Source of the DNA: Endomychus coccineus
Lineage: Eukaryota; Arthropoda; Insecta; Coleoptera; Endomychidae
Length of the DNA: 64,000 bases
Assembly: GCA_958510875.1 (NCBI GenBank)
Contig: OY294069.1
Location: forward strand, 175,690,868-175,754,867
Direction: 5' to 3'
In this document: one piece after another, positions 49,201 to 53,752 of the stretch
Layout: each line of letters begins with the position of its first letter
Position numbering within the stretch: the stretch's first letter is position 1
Notes under the pieces: model-generated
Databases searched by the model: none
Told to the model about the DNA's origin: nothing
The model's input: only the letters and a program-made list of their open reading frames with translations
Program-made: the position numbers and the translations under genes

Positions 49201-50899
49201 ATTTCCTCGACTATATATACAAGGTATTACACCTAAGCACATGAACCCCAGATTTCTTTAATTCATCCTGAATTTTGAATTATTAATATATAGGTATAGA
49301 TTAATTGTAGTTCTAAAAGCAACGTTTTTACATAAATATAATAATTATTAGACATGCAAAATCAGATTTCGTATTATTATTTACATTTTGAGGTATTTTA
49401 CTTATTATAATGGCATCATAACCGATACGTTTAGCATATTGCCGGTGTTAATAAGTATTGTGTATGGTGGTATCTGTGTGGGTGGATTTTAATAAATAGC
49501 TATAGAATGGTCAGATCTAAAAAGTTAACTATCTCTAAGATGAATTTTATGTTTGGATGTAAGTTGTTAATATAATATTGAGAAAGTAAGTTACCGAGTG
49601 AAATACTCGCCTATTGAACATAGATAACCAGCTAATCTTTCAGTTTATATGATATTACATCAAACATATATGACTTTTTCAGTACGTAAAGAATTAAGAG
49701 AGTCTGAAGTCTGAAAAAGGGTCATAAAATATAAGATCTCTAAGGTGAATTCTATACCAAAACGTTTTAATTGCGCATAGACGATATTGAATGTGACAGA
49801 TGATAAGTGTATAAGAGTGTTATGATCGAATAAAGTTCTTTGCAAAGTGGCTTCTTATTTGAATGTTTATGTTAGTCTTTCCCGCGTTTTGTGTCGTACG
49901 TACAATCTGTACGTTTGTTAAACTTTTTGCCAAATAAATGTTGTGTTCCTGCCTACAAGGGAAATTACAACATTTGGGCAAAATGAAAGAAATGAAGAAT
50001 ATATTCATGATGAAACAAATATTACATATAATAACAAGTATAACTCAAATCACAAAAGTGCTGAGAATTGTTACGAAGTCAACCATTATGTTCGTATTTC
50101 GTAGGCAAACGTATCCGTATGGGAAACTATATTTAGACCATAAATATAAGTGACTTATAGCAGCATCCATTTGTTTCATAGTATGCATTGTGTTTAATTT
50201 CACCATCTATAATATATGAATACATAAGTTAATTAACTTAGACTCTCCCAATCTGTCGTAATATAGGATATATGAATAATTCTTAGGCAACCACATCCTT
50301 GGCTGCCAGCTCGTAGGACTACCTACTTCCCATTGAGGAAAGATTTTCAATATAATTGAAAATGAATGAGATTACACTTTGATTCGAAAGCGATAACAGT
50401 CAGTTTATGAATTACAGAAATACTAGTAATGTCATGCTCAATCAGCACTCCTCCACTGTAGAGAAAATAACTAAAATCGTGACTTACCTAAAGCTGTTCT
50501 CGTCCTAACATTCCTGGAGTACCCCATGGGATGCAGAATGGCCCAATACCGATCCAGAGAAACAGCAACCAGAGAAAATATTGACACTGTACATAGAACA
50601 ACGAGTAACGACACTGTAAACAGACATATGTGCAGACGTTTTGGTAATCCCAATGATGACAAAATAGCAAACGGTATGCCCAAAAGTCCAACGAACAAAT
50701 CGGCAACTGCCAAAGACACAATATAGTAATTAGTCCGTCTGCGTAATCTTCGTTCTTTGATGAACACGTGTATCACTAGGGCGTTACCAATTATTGCCAA
50801 CACTGCCACAACTACCTCGCAGCTTGCATAATAATAATCAGGTTCCAATTCTGGTTCACAAGCCGAAGGAGCAGAAGTATTGGTGATGTTCGATTGCAT
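12124..50899 (-). CDS. AdoR: Adenosine receptor (class A GPCR), three coding exons
   Basis: The coding sequence joins 50899-50488, 14953-14742 and 13263-12124 on the minus strand and gives 587 residues. Lengths 412+212+1140 sum to whole codons. The first intron is phase 1 and the second phase 0, and every junction has GT and AG. It is a seven-helix plasma-membrane receptor; the family senses extracellular adenosine and signals through G proteins, in insects mainly via cAMP. Visible hallmarks are the TM1 Asn (GNALVIHVF), TM2 LAVADLF, TM3 end [10 protein letters not shown]6 CWIPLY with a following INC, and TM7 [14 protein letters not shown]. The INC Asn and SHLNS His match adenosine-contacting positions in vertebrate A2A receptors. 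A Ser-rich cytoplasmic tail of about 280 residues follows TM7; long tails are typical of insect AdoR. An in-frame TAA two codons before the ATG fixes the start. Upstream untranslated exons were not found. The beta-tubulin gene lies in the first intron on the other strand. Confidence 0.93.
13480..14045 (+). pseudogene. I/R1-type non-LTR reverse transcriptase relic in AdoR intron 2
   Basis: The plus-strand translation shows [17 protein letters not shown] (RT motif), then NGYADDITV with the catalytic Asp pair, and after a frameshift [18 protein letters not shown] and [13 protein letters not shown]. Order and motifs are those of the palm and thumb of I/R1/jockey-type reverse transcriptases. It is truncated at both ends and frameshifted. 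It sits between AdoR exons 2 and 3. Confidence 0.75.
14742..14953 (-). CDS. AdoR: AdoR coding exon 2 (TM4, extracellular loop 2, TM5)
   Basis: The acceptor TTGTTACAG ends at 14954 and the donor GTATGT begins at 14741. With the phase-1 base from exon 1 it reads [13 protein letters not shown] (TM4), LLPLMGWHQ, the loop-2 Cys in KGCFF, and TM5 [19 protein letters not shown], ending in VVLKQ. The apparent upstream Met in the open frame is intron sequence. The exon ends on a codon boundary. Confidence 0.93.
14954..15413. promoter_or_regulatory. Probable beta-tubulin promoter region, within AdoR intron 1
   Basis: These 460 bp separate the AdoR exon 2 acceptor from the tubulin ATG, so the tubulin promoter and 5' UTR probably lie here unless an upstream exon exists. 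The stretch is AT-rich. I see no clear TATA or initiator that I would defend. Confidence 0.4.
15414..15470 (+). CDS. beta-tubulin exon 1
   Basis: Nineteen codons read [19 protein letters not shown], then GTGAGT. Context at the ATG is AAAA. This short exon holds the N-terminal MREI element and the first nucleotide-binding loop, in which the usual Cys is Ala. Confidence 0.92.
15414..18022 (+). CDS. Divergent beta-tubulin, two exons, nested in the AdoR intron
   Basis: Exon 1 is 15414-15470 (19 codons, MREIVHIQ through GCK). The donor GTGAGT and acceptor TTTTCAG bound a 1259-bp intron, and exon 2 is 16730-18022, giving 449 residues, a normal beta-tubulin length. Beta-tubulin pairs with alpha-tubulin in the microtubule dimer and holds the exchangeable GTP. 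The MREI autoregulatory start, the [12 protein letters not shown] nucleotide loop, [27 protein letters not shown] and [13 protein letters not shown] are intact. An intron after codon 19 is classical for animal beta-tubulins. It is unusually divergent: Cys12 is Ala, Gln15 is Asn, DLEPGT is replaced by a Ser-rich stretch, the usual SQQYR is one residue short, and the acidic tail ends EVEFGG. No stop or frameshift is present. Restriction to gonad or another tissue is inferred only from this divergence. Confidence 0.94.
15900..16420 (+). pseudogene. Tc1/mariner-superfamily transposase relic in tubulin intron
   Basis: Fragments on the plus strand read [16 protein letters not shown] and then [15 protein letters not shown], the characteristic block around the second and third catalytic positions of a common insect IS630/Tc1-mariner transposase type. 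This type differs from the irritans mariners elsewhere in the window. It is frameshifted and lacks ends I can recognise. Confidence 0.5.
16730..18022 (+). CDS. beta-tubulin exon 2
   Basis: It begins [10 protein letters not shown] directly after TTTTCAG, restoring the frame from codon 19, and runs without interruption to TGA at 18020-18022. Coding sequence is visibly more GC-rich than the surrounding AT-rich intron. A CATAAA hexamer near 18070 could act as a weak polyadenylation signal. Confidence 0.94.
   Translation, partial: FWEAICDEHGVDPTGRFHGNSDLQLERINVYFNEGQGVRFIPRAVLVDLDSSSIDSARSGAFGQLFNPDNMVFGCGSASNNWAKGHYTEGAELVDTVLDITRKEADSCDCFQGIQMVHSLGGGTGSGMGSLLLDKLKEEYPDRIICTFSVFPSAKTSDTVVEPYNCVMSVNHLVQSTDETYFIDNEALHDICYRTLKLSEPSLGDMNHIISAALSGITTCIRFPGQLNTDLRKIMVNMVPFPRLHFFIPGFAPLTCRGAQYRAVTVPELVYQLFDPKNLMCACDPRRGRYLTVASIFRGRMSTREVDEQMVNVQDKNSSYFVEWIPNNLKTAICDIPPRGLKLAATFIGNSTSIQELFMRIGEQFSAMYRRKAFVHWYTGEGMEELEFQESEAGMNDLVSEYQQYQEAVVDLSDEEDGVGEAEEEVEFGG
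18168..18972. repeat. Local direct duplication of about 320 bp
   Basis: Copy A (18168-18492) and copy B (18649-18972) align along their length with roughly 15-20 percent mismatch. Shared blocks include CTCAAGATCTCCTACT/CCCAAGATCTCCTACT, GACAGAATACAG, ACATCCACGAAGAAGAG, CAATGATGCGGTCTA and GAGTTATCTTTTGGGAGA. The spacer is about 156 bp. It begins 150 bp after the tubulin stop. Translations resemble no family with confidence; [12 protein letters not shown] is faintly like a non-LTR thumb region. Confidence 0.65.
18973..20840. other. AdoR intron, no gene recognised
   Basis: The longest frame (20014-19670, minus) has no recognisable domain. The stretch near 19850-19930 with GTCACCCTAAAAATACTACC has the look of old transposon end sequence but has no partner repeat here. 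Nothing else is supported. Confidence 0.4.
20850..21400 (-). repeat. Foldback-family repeat, partial
   Basis: Two minus-oriented copies of the motif complement to GATCAGCGACCCCAAAAACC occur at 21050-21077 and 21296-21316, about 240 bp apart. The block GGCCAGAATTTCTTAC beside the first also borders the motif in the 48-kb palindrome. No opposite arm is visible. Confidence 0.5.
21600..21745 (-). mobile_element. I-clade-like non-LTR 3' end with (ATTG)n tail
   Basis: The minus strand reads a 3' UTR similar to 45390-45505 (GGACCCATTGTGCGCCCCTTG, TTAGACCGCTTGATTGG), ending in tandem ATTG units seen on the plus strand as AATCAATCAATC. Non-LTR elements of the I/R1 side often end in simple repeats rather than poly(A). 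Confidence 0.55.
21746..22830. other. AdoR intron, no gene recognised
   Basis: Chance frames only (for example 21871-22065). No repeats or motifs that I can support. Confidence 0.4.
23020..24250 (+). pseudogene. Non-LTR relic: RT C-terminus plus RNase H
   Basis: Plus-strand pieces read [21 protein letters not shown] (RT thumb, as in family N at 31.9 and 61.4 kb). Next come [14 protein letters not shown] and [14 protein letters not shown], then an RNase H domain: IWYTDGSK (first Asp), [11 protein letters not shown] (Glu), [12 protein letters not shown] (Asp) and [13 protein letters not shown] (last acidic). The RNase H layout is that of I/R1-type elements. Several frameshifts break it (23374, 23588, 23809 frames). 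The mix of thumb types may mean two elements are joined. Confidence 0.7.
24250..24420 (+). mobile_element. Non-LTR family N, 3' coding end
   Basis: TGTCAAGCTCGAGACCTGCC and the following stretch are near-identical to 10467-10600 and to the complement of 39145-39215. It follows directly on the RNase H relic, suggesting a junction between two element types. Confidence 0.5.
24840..24892 (-). repeat. Penelope family B pseudo-LTR scrap
   Basis: GAACTATAAAAGAGTCACTATACACTATAACACTA matches part of the family B repeat (compare 46420-46460 and the complement of 28240-28295). It lies just 5' of the family A Penelope copy. Confidence 0.45.
25017..25075 (-). ncRNA. Hammerhead-like motif, inverted pseudo-LTR copy
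   Basis: This is the mirror copy of the 25120-25180 motif, with GACGTTTCGCC at 25030-25040 and TCTTCAG at 25058-25064 read on the plus strand. Stem and core bases are the same. Confidence 0.55.
25120..25180 (+). ncRNA. Hammerhead-ribozyme-like motif in Penelope pseudo-LTR
   Basis: The order CTGAAGA (25130-25136), a stem GCCACC/GGTTGGC, then GAAA (25157-25160) and CGTC (25161-25164) matches a type I hammerhead with a minimal stem III. GCC before the core can pair with GGC after GTC as stem I. Cleavage would fall after C25164. Penelope-like elements are known to encode such ribozymes. An extra U between CTGAAGA and the stem is a deviation from the strict core. Activity is not shown. Confidence 0.6.
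25957..27264 (+). pseudogene. Penelope-like reverse transcriptase
   Basis: A 435-codon open stretch, with the frame extending upstream to about 25765. Motifs in order: [60 protein letters not shown] (catalytic Asp); [32 protein letters not shown] (catalytic YVDD); SLPFLDVLV; and [15 protein letters not shown]. These are Penelope/telomerase-like RT motifs. The N-terminal part before 25760 lies in other frames. The frame ends at TAA 27262, where the 47-kb copy has TTA, so the downstream GIY-YIG domain ([22 protein letters not shown]) is cut off. It has no bona fide ATG start. Confidence 0.85.
27720..27762 (+). ncRNA. Hammerhead-like motif at the 3' terminus of the Penelope copy
   Basis: CTGAAGA (27728-27734), the same stem, GAAA (27755-27758, counting G) and CGTC to 27762. 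Homology to the other pseudo-LTRs stops within one base of the predicted cleavage point. Confidence 0.55.
28081..28140 (+). other. tRNA-like scrap with B-box and oligo-T
   Basis: GGGTTCGATTCC (28111-28122) looks like a T-arm B box and is followed 13 bases later by eight T, a polymerase III terminator. Upstream folding into a full tRNA is not convincing. It may be a SINE or tRNA pseudogene remnant, or chance. Confidence 0.25.
28190..28295 (+). repeat. Penelope family B pseudo-LTR half
   Basis: TCAGTGGATAAGGGTGATTATTTCTTATTTATAG and ATTGTGAACTCTTTTATAGTTTATT match the plus-oriented half at 3500-3590 and 62390-62478. The hammerhead-like half is absent. Confidence 0.5.
28956..30184 (-). mobile_element. 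mariner copy 3, degenerate
   Basis: The left end (CCAAGCAAGGTGAAAAGTCC) follows TA, and the right end is TTGCCCTCG at 30184. Minus-strand pieces show [46 protein letters not shown] and [20 protein letters not shown] C-terminal sequence. The central region around the second catalytic Asp is deleted and several frameshifts occur. It is inactive. Confidence 0.85.
30185..31205. other. AdoR intron, no gene recognised
   Basis: Only AT-rich sequence and short chance frames are present (for example 30765-30980). Confidence 0.4.
31210..31975 (+). pseudogene. Non-LTR family N: endonuclease end and RT pieces
   Basis: The plus strand reads [20 protein letters not shown] followed by HS, the C-terminal SDH block of an apurinic-type endonuclease domain. 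Degenerate linker follows ([11 protein letters not shown]), then internal deletion brings in [18 protein letters not shown], the RT thumb motif shared with 23.05 and 61.43 kb. Frameshifted and internally deleted. Confidence 0.65.
31976..32584. other. AdoR intron, no gene recognised
   Basis: Nothing beyond AT-rich sequence is supported. Confidence 0.4.
32585..34170 (-). mobile_element. Penelope-like element family A, copy 2 (degenerate)
   Basis: Minus-strand pieces repeat the family A reverse transcriptase: [51 protein letters not shown] (shifted form of the SSGxAxGSP block), and upstream [19 protein letters not shown] with [19 protein letters not shown]. It preserves about 13 bp missing from the main copy near 25765. 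It lacks the GIY-YIG region and pseudo-LTRs. Confidence 0.8.
34171..35149. other. AdoR intron, no gene recognised
   Basis: Frames at 34233-34544 and 34816-35154 have no recognisable domain and no splice context that I can defend. Confidence 0.4.
35158..37046. mobile_element. hAT-like non-autonomous element carrying a minisatellite
   Basis: The ends are CTTGGGAGTAGCTAG (35158-35172) and the complement of CAAAGGCGTAGCTAG (ending 37046), matching at 11 of 15. Flanking 8-mers CGTAGCTG (35150-35157) and GGTAGCTG (37047-37054) match at 7 of 8, the duplication size of hAT elements. Subterminal GCCCCTT blocks also pair (TTAGCCCCTTCC near 35189; GAAGGGGCTTAAG near 37000). The interior has no transposase and is dominated by ten copies of a 99-bp repeat. 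Confidence 0.6.
35590..36605 (+). repeat. Tandem 99-bp repeat, ten copies
   Basis: The landmark GCCGAT or GCCGAA occurs at about 35635, 35733, 35832, 35952, 36054, 36153, 36252, 36352, 36444 and 36542. Spacing is 92-102 bp except one unit of 120 with an internal partial duplication. Each unit contains AACAGTAATTGTTTTTATTA, CTTACAGCCGATGGC, TTTTTTGCAGATTC and ATGTTAGAGGCCTAATATTT. Copies differ by substitutions and small indels. Confidence 0.92.
37315..38149. mobile_element. 835-bp element with 13-bp terminal inverted repeats
   Basis: ACGTGACAACGTC (37315-37327) is matched exactly inverted by GACGTTGTCACGT (38137-38149), with further near-matching flanking bases. There is no open frame. The right third is CpG-rich and contains a direct repeat of CTTAAATGGAACGC...AGAGCGAGG.AACGCCGCATG at about 38013-38050 and 38053-38091. 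No clear target duplication is seen, so superfamily is unknown. Confidence 0.5.
38150..38984. other. AdoR intron, no gene recognised
   Basis: AT-rich unique-looking sequence; nothing supported. Confidence 0.4.
38985..39320 (-). mobile_element. Non-LTR family N, 3' fragment
   Basis: This is the inverted copy of the RT tail. It contains GCGGTGGAATGTTGGGAGAG, TTCCACAACTTCACTGTTAG, GGCAGGTCTCGAGATTGACA and ACACCGACCATGGAAATATC, all of which recur at 46600-46800 and 60860-61085. Confidence 0.6.
39340..40385 (-). pseudogene. I/R1-like non-LTR C-terminus with RNase H relic and (ATG)n tail
   Basis: The minus-strand frame 39733-39530 reads [20 protein letters not shown] followed by HLNKHLHTM and [16 protein letters not shown], the Cys/His-containing C-terminal block of I/R1-type elements. 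Upstream the frame 40326-40054 ([20 protein letters not shown]) corresponds to the linker before RNase H. The 3' UTR ends with GAGGGGAGGGGGC on the plus strand, followed at the outer edge by CATCATCATCATC, that is a (GAT)n tail on the minus strand. Confidence 0.65.
40386..41050. other. AdoR intron, no gene recognised
   Basis: Very AT-rich; no supported feature. Confidence 0.4.
41050..41740 (+). repeat. Foldback-family repeat, single arm with three motif copies
   Basis: The motif GTGATCAGCGACCC or its variants occurs at about 41143, 41288 and 41515. Between copies run TTTTATTTCATTTTAGAGCGAATT and similar blocks, a loose 130-220 bp periodicity. Its end (GCATCTCGAT... TTTCCTCGACTATAG, to about 41742) matches the outer end of the 48-kb palindrome arms. 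Confidence 0.55.
41746..41882. repeat. Palindromic repeat, arms about 60 bp
   Basis: AATAAATAAATGTGTCTATAGTTTCG with CAGTAGCTTCTTCAAACGAATATTACA pairs with TGTAATATTTGTTTGAAGAAGCTACTG and CGAAACTATAGACACATTAAATTTATTTATT. The loop is about 10 bases. A single related arm, ACAATATATGTTTGAAGAAGC, lies near 63700. Confidence 0.75.
41883..42764. other. AdoR intron, no gene recognised
   Basis: AT-rich; no supported feature. Confidence 0.4.
42765..44062 (-). mobile_element. Penelope-like element family A, copy 3 (degenerate)
   Basis: Minus strand from 44062 to 42765 reads [61 protein letters not shown] and [12 protein letters not shown], then degenerate RT. The complement of the GIY-YIG region follows (near 42900-43015, with GGTGAAACAGGTCGTACA read inverted). 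Multiple frameshifts. It lacks the pseudo-LTRs and abuts an I/R1-like fragment at its 5' end. Confidence 0.82.
44085..44400 (+). pseudogene. I/R1-like non-LTR C-terminal Cys/His fragment
   Basis: Across frames the plus strand reads [20 protein letters not shown], then CSRC, and [16 protein letters not shown], the same block as at 39.6 kb but from a different copy. The frame is broken near 44210. Confidence 0.55.
44440..45388 (+). pseudogene. Non-LTR reverse transcriptase C-terminus with (ATCT)n tail
   Basis: The 166-codon frame 44471-44971 reads [20 protein letters not shown], then [20 protein letters not shown] and [11 protein letters not shown], the thumb and C-terminal region of a jockey/CR1-like reverse transcriptase. 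After a frameshift, [20 protein letters not shown] (45000-45060) is the typical end of such ORFs. The element ends in ATCTATCTATCTATC at 45371-45386. The N-terminal two thirds are missing. Confidence 0.7.
45390..45510 (+). mobile_element. I-clade-like non-LTR 3' end with (ATTG)n tail
   Basis: CCATACAGAATCCTAGCCTTAGGCC to GACTTGCAGCCCCCGTTTTA and then ATTGATTGATTGATTG. It is the inverted counterpart of 21600-21745 and shares its GGGCGCACAATG-type block. Confidence 0.5.
45511..46404. other. AdoR intron, no gene recognised
   Basis: No supported feature; chance frame 45798-45607 only. Confidence 0.4.
46405..46572 (-). repeat. Penelope family B pseudo-LTR
   Basis: It includes AACTATAAAATAGTCTACACTG and ATACACTATAACACTATAAATA, then the hammerhead-like half, degenerate here (minus TTTGACGA, stem, GCCGAATAGTCC). 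It is followed by AAACTAAATTATAAATCAAA, as at 52395. Confidence 0.55.
46573..47005 (-). mobile_element. Non-LTR family N, 3' part of RT
   Basis: Minus strand reads [20 protein letters not shown] then [36 protein letters not shown] and the 3' end CCCTCTCGTGTATTCAAAG. The IRPVxEYxxHVW and LxxIQxR blocks are typical of CR1/jockey-type RT tails. Truncated 5' at about 47005, where Penelope sequence begins. Confidence 0.7.
47028..47818 (+). mobile_element. Penelope-like element family A, copy 4 (3' end)
   Basis: This copy holds the end of the RT, an open GIY-YIG domain and a pseudo-LTR ending AAGTCTACTATTCAAGATG. The pseudo-LTR lacks the GAAA of the hammerhead core (GATGTTACCTGTAACGTC), so that ribozyme-like motif is destroyed. 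The element is 5' truncated. Confidence 0.85.
47041..47598 (+). pseudogene. Penelope RT tail plus GIY-YIG endonuclease domain, open
   Basis: The frame is open through 47598. It reads [20 protein letters not shown] with [35 protein letters not shown] and ending GQVPERS. Features of the GIY-YIG fold are present: GVY and YIG, Arg in TVATR, His in KEH, and a Glu in LEAIEI. It is the only copy in the window where RT tail and endonuclease are in one frame. Most of the RT is missing, so it is not a functional gene. Confidence 0.75.
48033..49212. repeat. 1.2-kb near-palindrome (foldback repeat)
   Basis: The left arm 48033-48562 and the right arm 48707-49212 are inverted copies along their whole length, separated by 144 bp. 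Shared blocks include AGTCGAGGAA / TTCCTCGACT, TACTGGCAACCTGTATCGAG, CAAATATTGATCAAAATTGG, GGGGTCGCTGATTACG, AATCATTCGGTATTTTATGG and CAACCATCAAACCT. G-rich runs (GGGGCAAAGTGGGGCAATG) lie in the arms. No coding capacity. Its outer ends resemble the single arm ending at 41.74 kb. Confidence 0.88.
49213..50487. other. AdoR intron 1 near exon 1, no gene recognised
   Basis: AT-rich, with no repeats identified. The exon 1 donor lies at its right edge. Confidence 0.4.
50488..50899 (-). CDS. AdoR: AdoR coding exon 1 (N-terminus to DRY region)
   Basis: This exon encodes residues 1-137 plus one base. It holds a short extracellular N-terminus with N-glycosylation candidates (NIT, NTS), TM1-TM3 and intracellular loop 2 ending in RTRTAL. 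Translation runs into intron just after that, and GTAAGT begins at 50487. The ATG has A at -3, and an in-frame TAA lies two codons upstream, so the start is secure. Confidence 0.93.
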
Positions 50900-51260
50900 G
50901 TTTTATGAATATGTTGTTACTCTCCGGATTCAGAACACTCGTACGAGGGCCAAATTCTTTCGATGGTTGAATTGGCGCAGTTCAACTTCTCATCTCTACA
51001 TGGTAAGATGTTATTCGAGTTTGGTTTTGATGTAATAGGTGAGTATCACTATTATATCGTTGCCAAGCATTATTCACGATATCTTTTTCTAACCCATTTT
51101 CACCAAAGCTCTGTAAAAAAAAATCAAATCAATATGGGCATATGTCAAAATAATTCTGCTAAGTCAGTATGGATAGTCGGAATGATGCCGGTAAAGGAAC
51201 AATGTATTAAAAATAGACAACACGTCATGGCAACATTTTTACTTCCATCACTACATTTAG
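50900..51260. other. Immediately 5' of AdoR exon 1
   Basis: On the minus strand this is 5' UTR and/or intron. A stop codon in frame just before the ATG is visible. I cannot place an acceptor or a transcription start. Confidence 0.35.
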
Positions 51261-51261
51261 T

Positions 51262-51730
51262 ATAAGGGCAAGGTCCCTGAAAAATCAAATGAAAGATTGC
51301 CCCACAATCGAAAATTCCATGTGACATCTTTAACTAGAAAGCATTAGAATTTTCAGACTGATATGTCAGTTCTGTTTTGACACCCATTGAAAGTAAGCAA
51401 CCTTGAAGATTTTTGTAAACATGGAAAAAGTAAATTTCGCATCTTGATTAAACATTATTTGCCGCATATTATATGCTCTCTGTTGACAACAAGCGCGACT
51501 ATATGACAACTTCAAAGGAGTTTTTGGCGATATTCAAGCGCAATAAGAAGGATATGGATCTACACAACACACCAGAGCCCAAAGAACAGTCGAAACAGTA
51601 GACTTGTCCTGGCGAATCGAAGCCAAAAAAGACCAAAGTGGGTTTATCGGTCAACAAAGTTATAGCGATAGTTTTTTGGGATGCACACGGTATCGCCATA
51701 TTGATTACCTTGAAAGGGTAAAACGATTTT
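51262..51730 (+). mobile_element. mariner copy 4, truncated
   Basis: The left end AAGGGCAAGGTCCCTGAAAA is followed by the conserved 5' UTR, the start MEKVNF, then a deletion that joins LIKHY-like codons to CSLLTTSATI. Later VGLSVNKV and FWDAHG remain. Sequence stops matching near 51730, so the 3' third and right TIR are absent. Confidence 0.8.
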
Positions 51731-52284
51731 CCGGATACATCCGTTTTGAGCATTTCTGAATCGATGTAGTCTACATTAACGAGTGAAGAAAGTAACGTGA
51801 TCAATTGATCACAGCTTTTTGATGTTCGTAAGAAGGTCAATTTTTGTATCTAACCAACTTTTTTCGTAGTGGAATTACTGACTGACACACTTCCTCCAGA
51901 GTTTTCATTGTAAGATTAATCTCAGATGATATATGTTTTACGTACTATTCAAATCTCCCATGGCAACCGACCCAATCTCTTTAGCGAAATATCAAATCAT
52001 CCGAGTGAGTGGACAAAGGCAAACCAGCAAGTTCGATTCGATAAAGGGAAAACGGATCTCAGAACGGATTGTTACGATGAGATTTGTTGAACTTTCTGTG
52101 ATGCCTCAAGCTAATTGTCAATATGTTCACAAGATGAAATGGGGTGAGTTTTCTACAGAAATTTACTCCTACAAAGGACCTCAACCTTCAACACTATTAT
52201 ATGTAAGTCATACTTCGTTTTCGATCAAAATTTCCTCAAGAACTTCTGTGACGAAATAAAGAAAGTACGTAATATTAAGATTAT
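51731..52284. other. Unassigned sequence with a shared 47-bp block
   Basis: The frame 51933-52259 has no recognised domain. Positions 51988-52034 (ATCAAATCATCCGAG, then GCAAACCAGCAAGTTC) match 63503-63549 with a few differences. Confidence 0.35.
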
Positions 52285-52415
52285 TTCCTTATGGTTTCAT
52301 TGGCTCTTTAAATAAGAAATAATCACCGTTATCCACTAAAAATACTAAGGACTTCACGGCTACCAAATATCCATCATCAGAGTAAACTAAATTATAAATC
52401 AAAATGTCTGTTTAA
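52285..52415 (-). repeat. Penelope family B pseudo-LTR with hammerhead-like core
   Basis: On the minus strand: TTTACTCTGATGATGG, stem GGATAT/GTAGCC, GCCGTGAAGTCC, then TAGTGGATAACGGTG and ATTATTTCTTATTTA. It sits at the 3' side of the family B Penelope relic in the matching orientation. The GAA of the core is altered here. Confidence 0.5.
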
Positions 52416-52439
52416 ATTCTATTTTGGGATAATAATGCA

Positions 52440-53530
52440 AACTAGGGGTTATCCGCCGCTGGAGATAAATCGGAATTTAATAAATTGCTTTTTCATCCCT
52501 TCTAACGGCACGTATTCTGTGCCGTTTTTATCGGGGATATTAATATTTGAAAGCCACTCCTTCAGAATGTTTATCGACTCAGGGATTGGGGTAGTTTTGT
52601 ATATAGTGAAACGAGAGTATCACCAGGTTCAATTTTGCAATTAGTTCTAAAGAATTTTTCACAGACAAACTTGGTGCGGGTTGGATGTTGCTAAATTCCT
52701 TCACTAACCATTTTGCTATGTTATACGTAGGACAATTAATGTTTGGAATGATTGGTATCGTGGAATTACCCGGTTTATGAATCTTAGGTAAGCAATACAG
52801 CTTAGGAAGATTGGGCTTCGAAAGTCTTAGTTTGTATTTTAGATTTTCGGAGATTACAGTACAGTATTGTGAAGTATGATTTACTACTTTAACGCATCTA
52901 GATAAAGGGTTCCTGGTAATCTGTTAGGGACTATCATTTAACAAGGGATTTACCAAATTGTGATGATCCTCTTTTCCCATAATTACGATTGAATTTCCCT
53001 TATCTGCTTTCAAATAATAACAATGATTTTCAGATATTATTGAAGTTATTGGATGTACTATTATACGATTTATTTGAGACCAAAGCGTATTTTCAATATC
53101 ATTTATTACATCCTCCGCAGGTAATTTCTTAGAATCAATTACAAAATTAAAATCTTTATTTAACAAACTCATTTCCGTTTATTGAATTTAATATCGGTTT
53201 TATTGTGAACAAGGTTTATATTCTTAGTTTCTTGTATAGAAGTTTTTGGTAACAATTTATTGTTGATTGATTTAATTTTTCTATTGGTTTTTGCCGAAAC
53301 TATGCTAAATAATTTAGAATAAAAGGACTCGAAATCGTATGATGTTGTTGCAGCACTTAGTTTTAAATGTAAATTATAAGCTAAAAGTTGTAAATCATCT
53401 GGTTTATGATATTTCTTACTGCTTTCTGATTTTAACTATCTTTGTTTTGCAGAAAAACTGATTTTATCTATTTCCGCTTTCTTATATGTGACCTTGGTCA
53501 TTCTTTGTTTACTATATAGACGTATCCATG
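52440..53530 (-). pseudogene. Penelope-like element family B, reverse transcriptase relic
   Basis: Minus-strand reading shows YHKPDDLQLLAYNLHLK, then YYLKADKGNSIVIMGKEDHH (frame 53172-52924). After frameshifts follow KLYCLPKIHKPGNSTIPIIP and PTYNIAKWLVKEF, then LKEWLSNINIP. These are the N-terminal and first RT motifs of a Penelope-like element clearly different from family A. The catalytic YxDD region and endonuclease are missing. Confidence 0.7.
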
Positions 53531-53752
53531 ATTGGATGGTCTGTTTCGTATGTTTCTGGATTGGTATAAGTTGTATGTGGTATACTTAGACCCTACGTAT
53601 CTATATGGTTTAAGGTTGTATACAAAGGAATTTTATATGAATTCTTTATAAGCAGGAGGAATAGGAAAATGTGAATAAAACACAATTTTACCCCTTAATT
53701 ACTTTATAACGATTGCTTCACCACAAAGTGGCATATTCAATCTCCAATATTA

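Noticed and set aside
50941..50960. TACGAGGGCCAAATTC resembling a mariner end beside AdoR exon 1
   Set aside because: Only about nine bases match the TIR and no mariner sequence follows.
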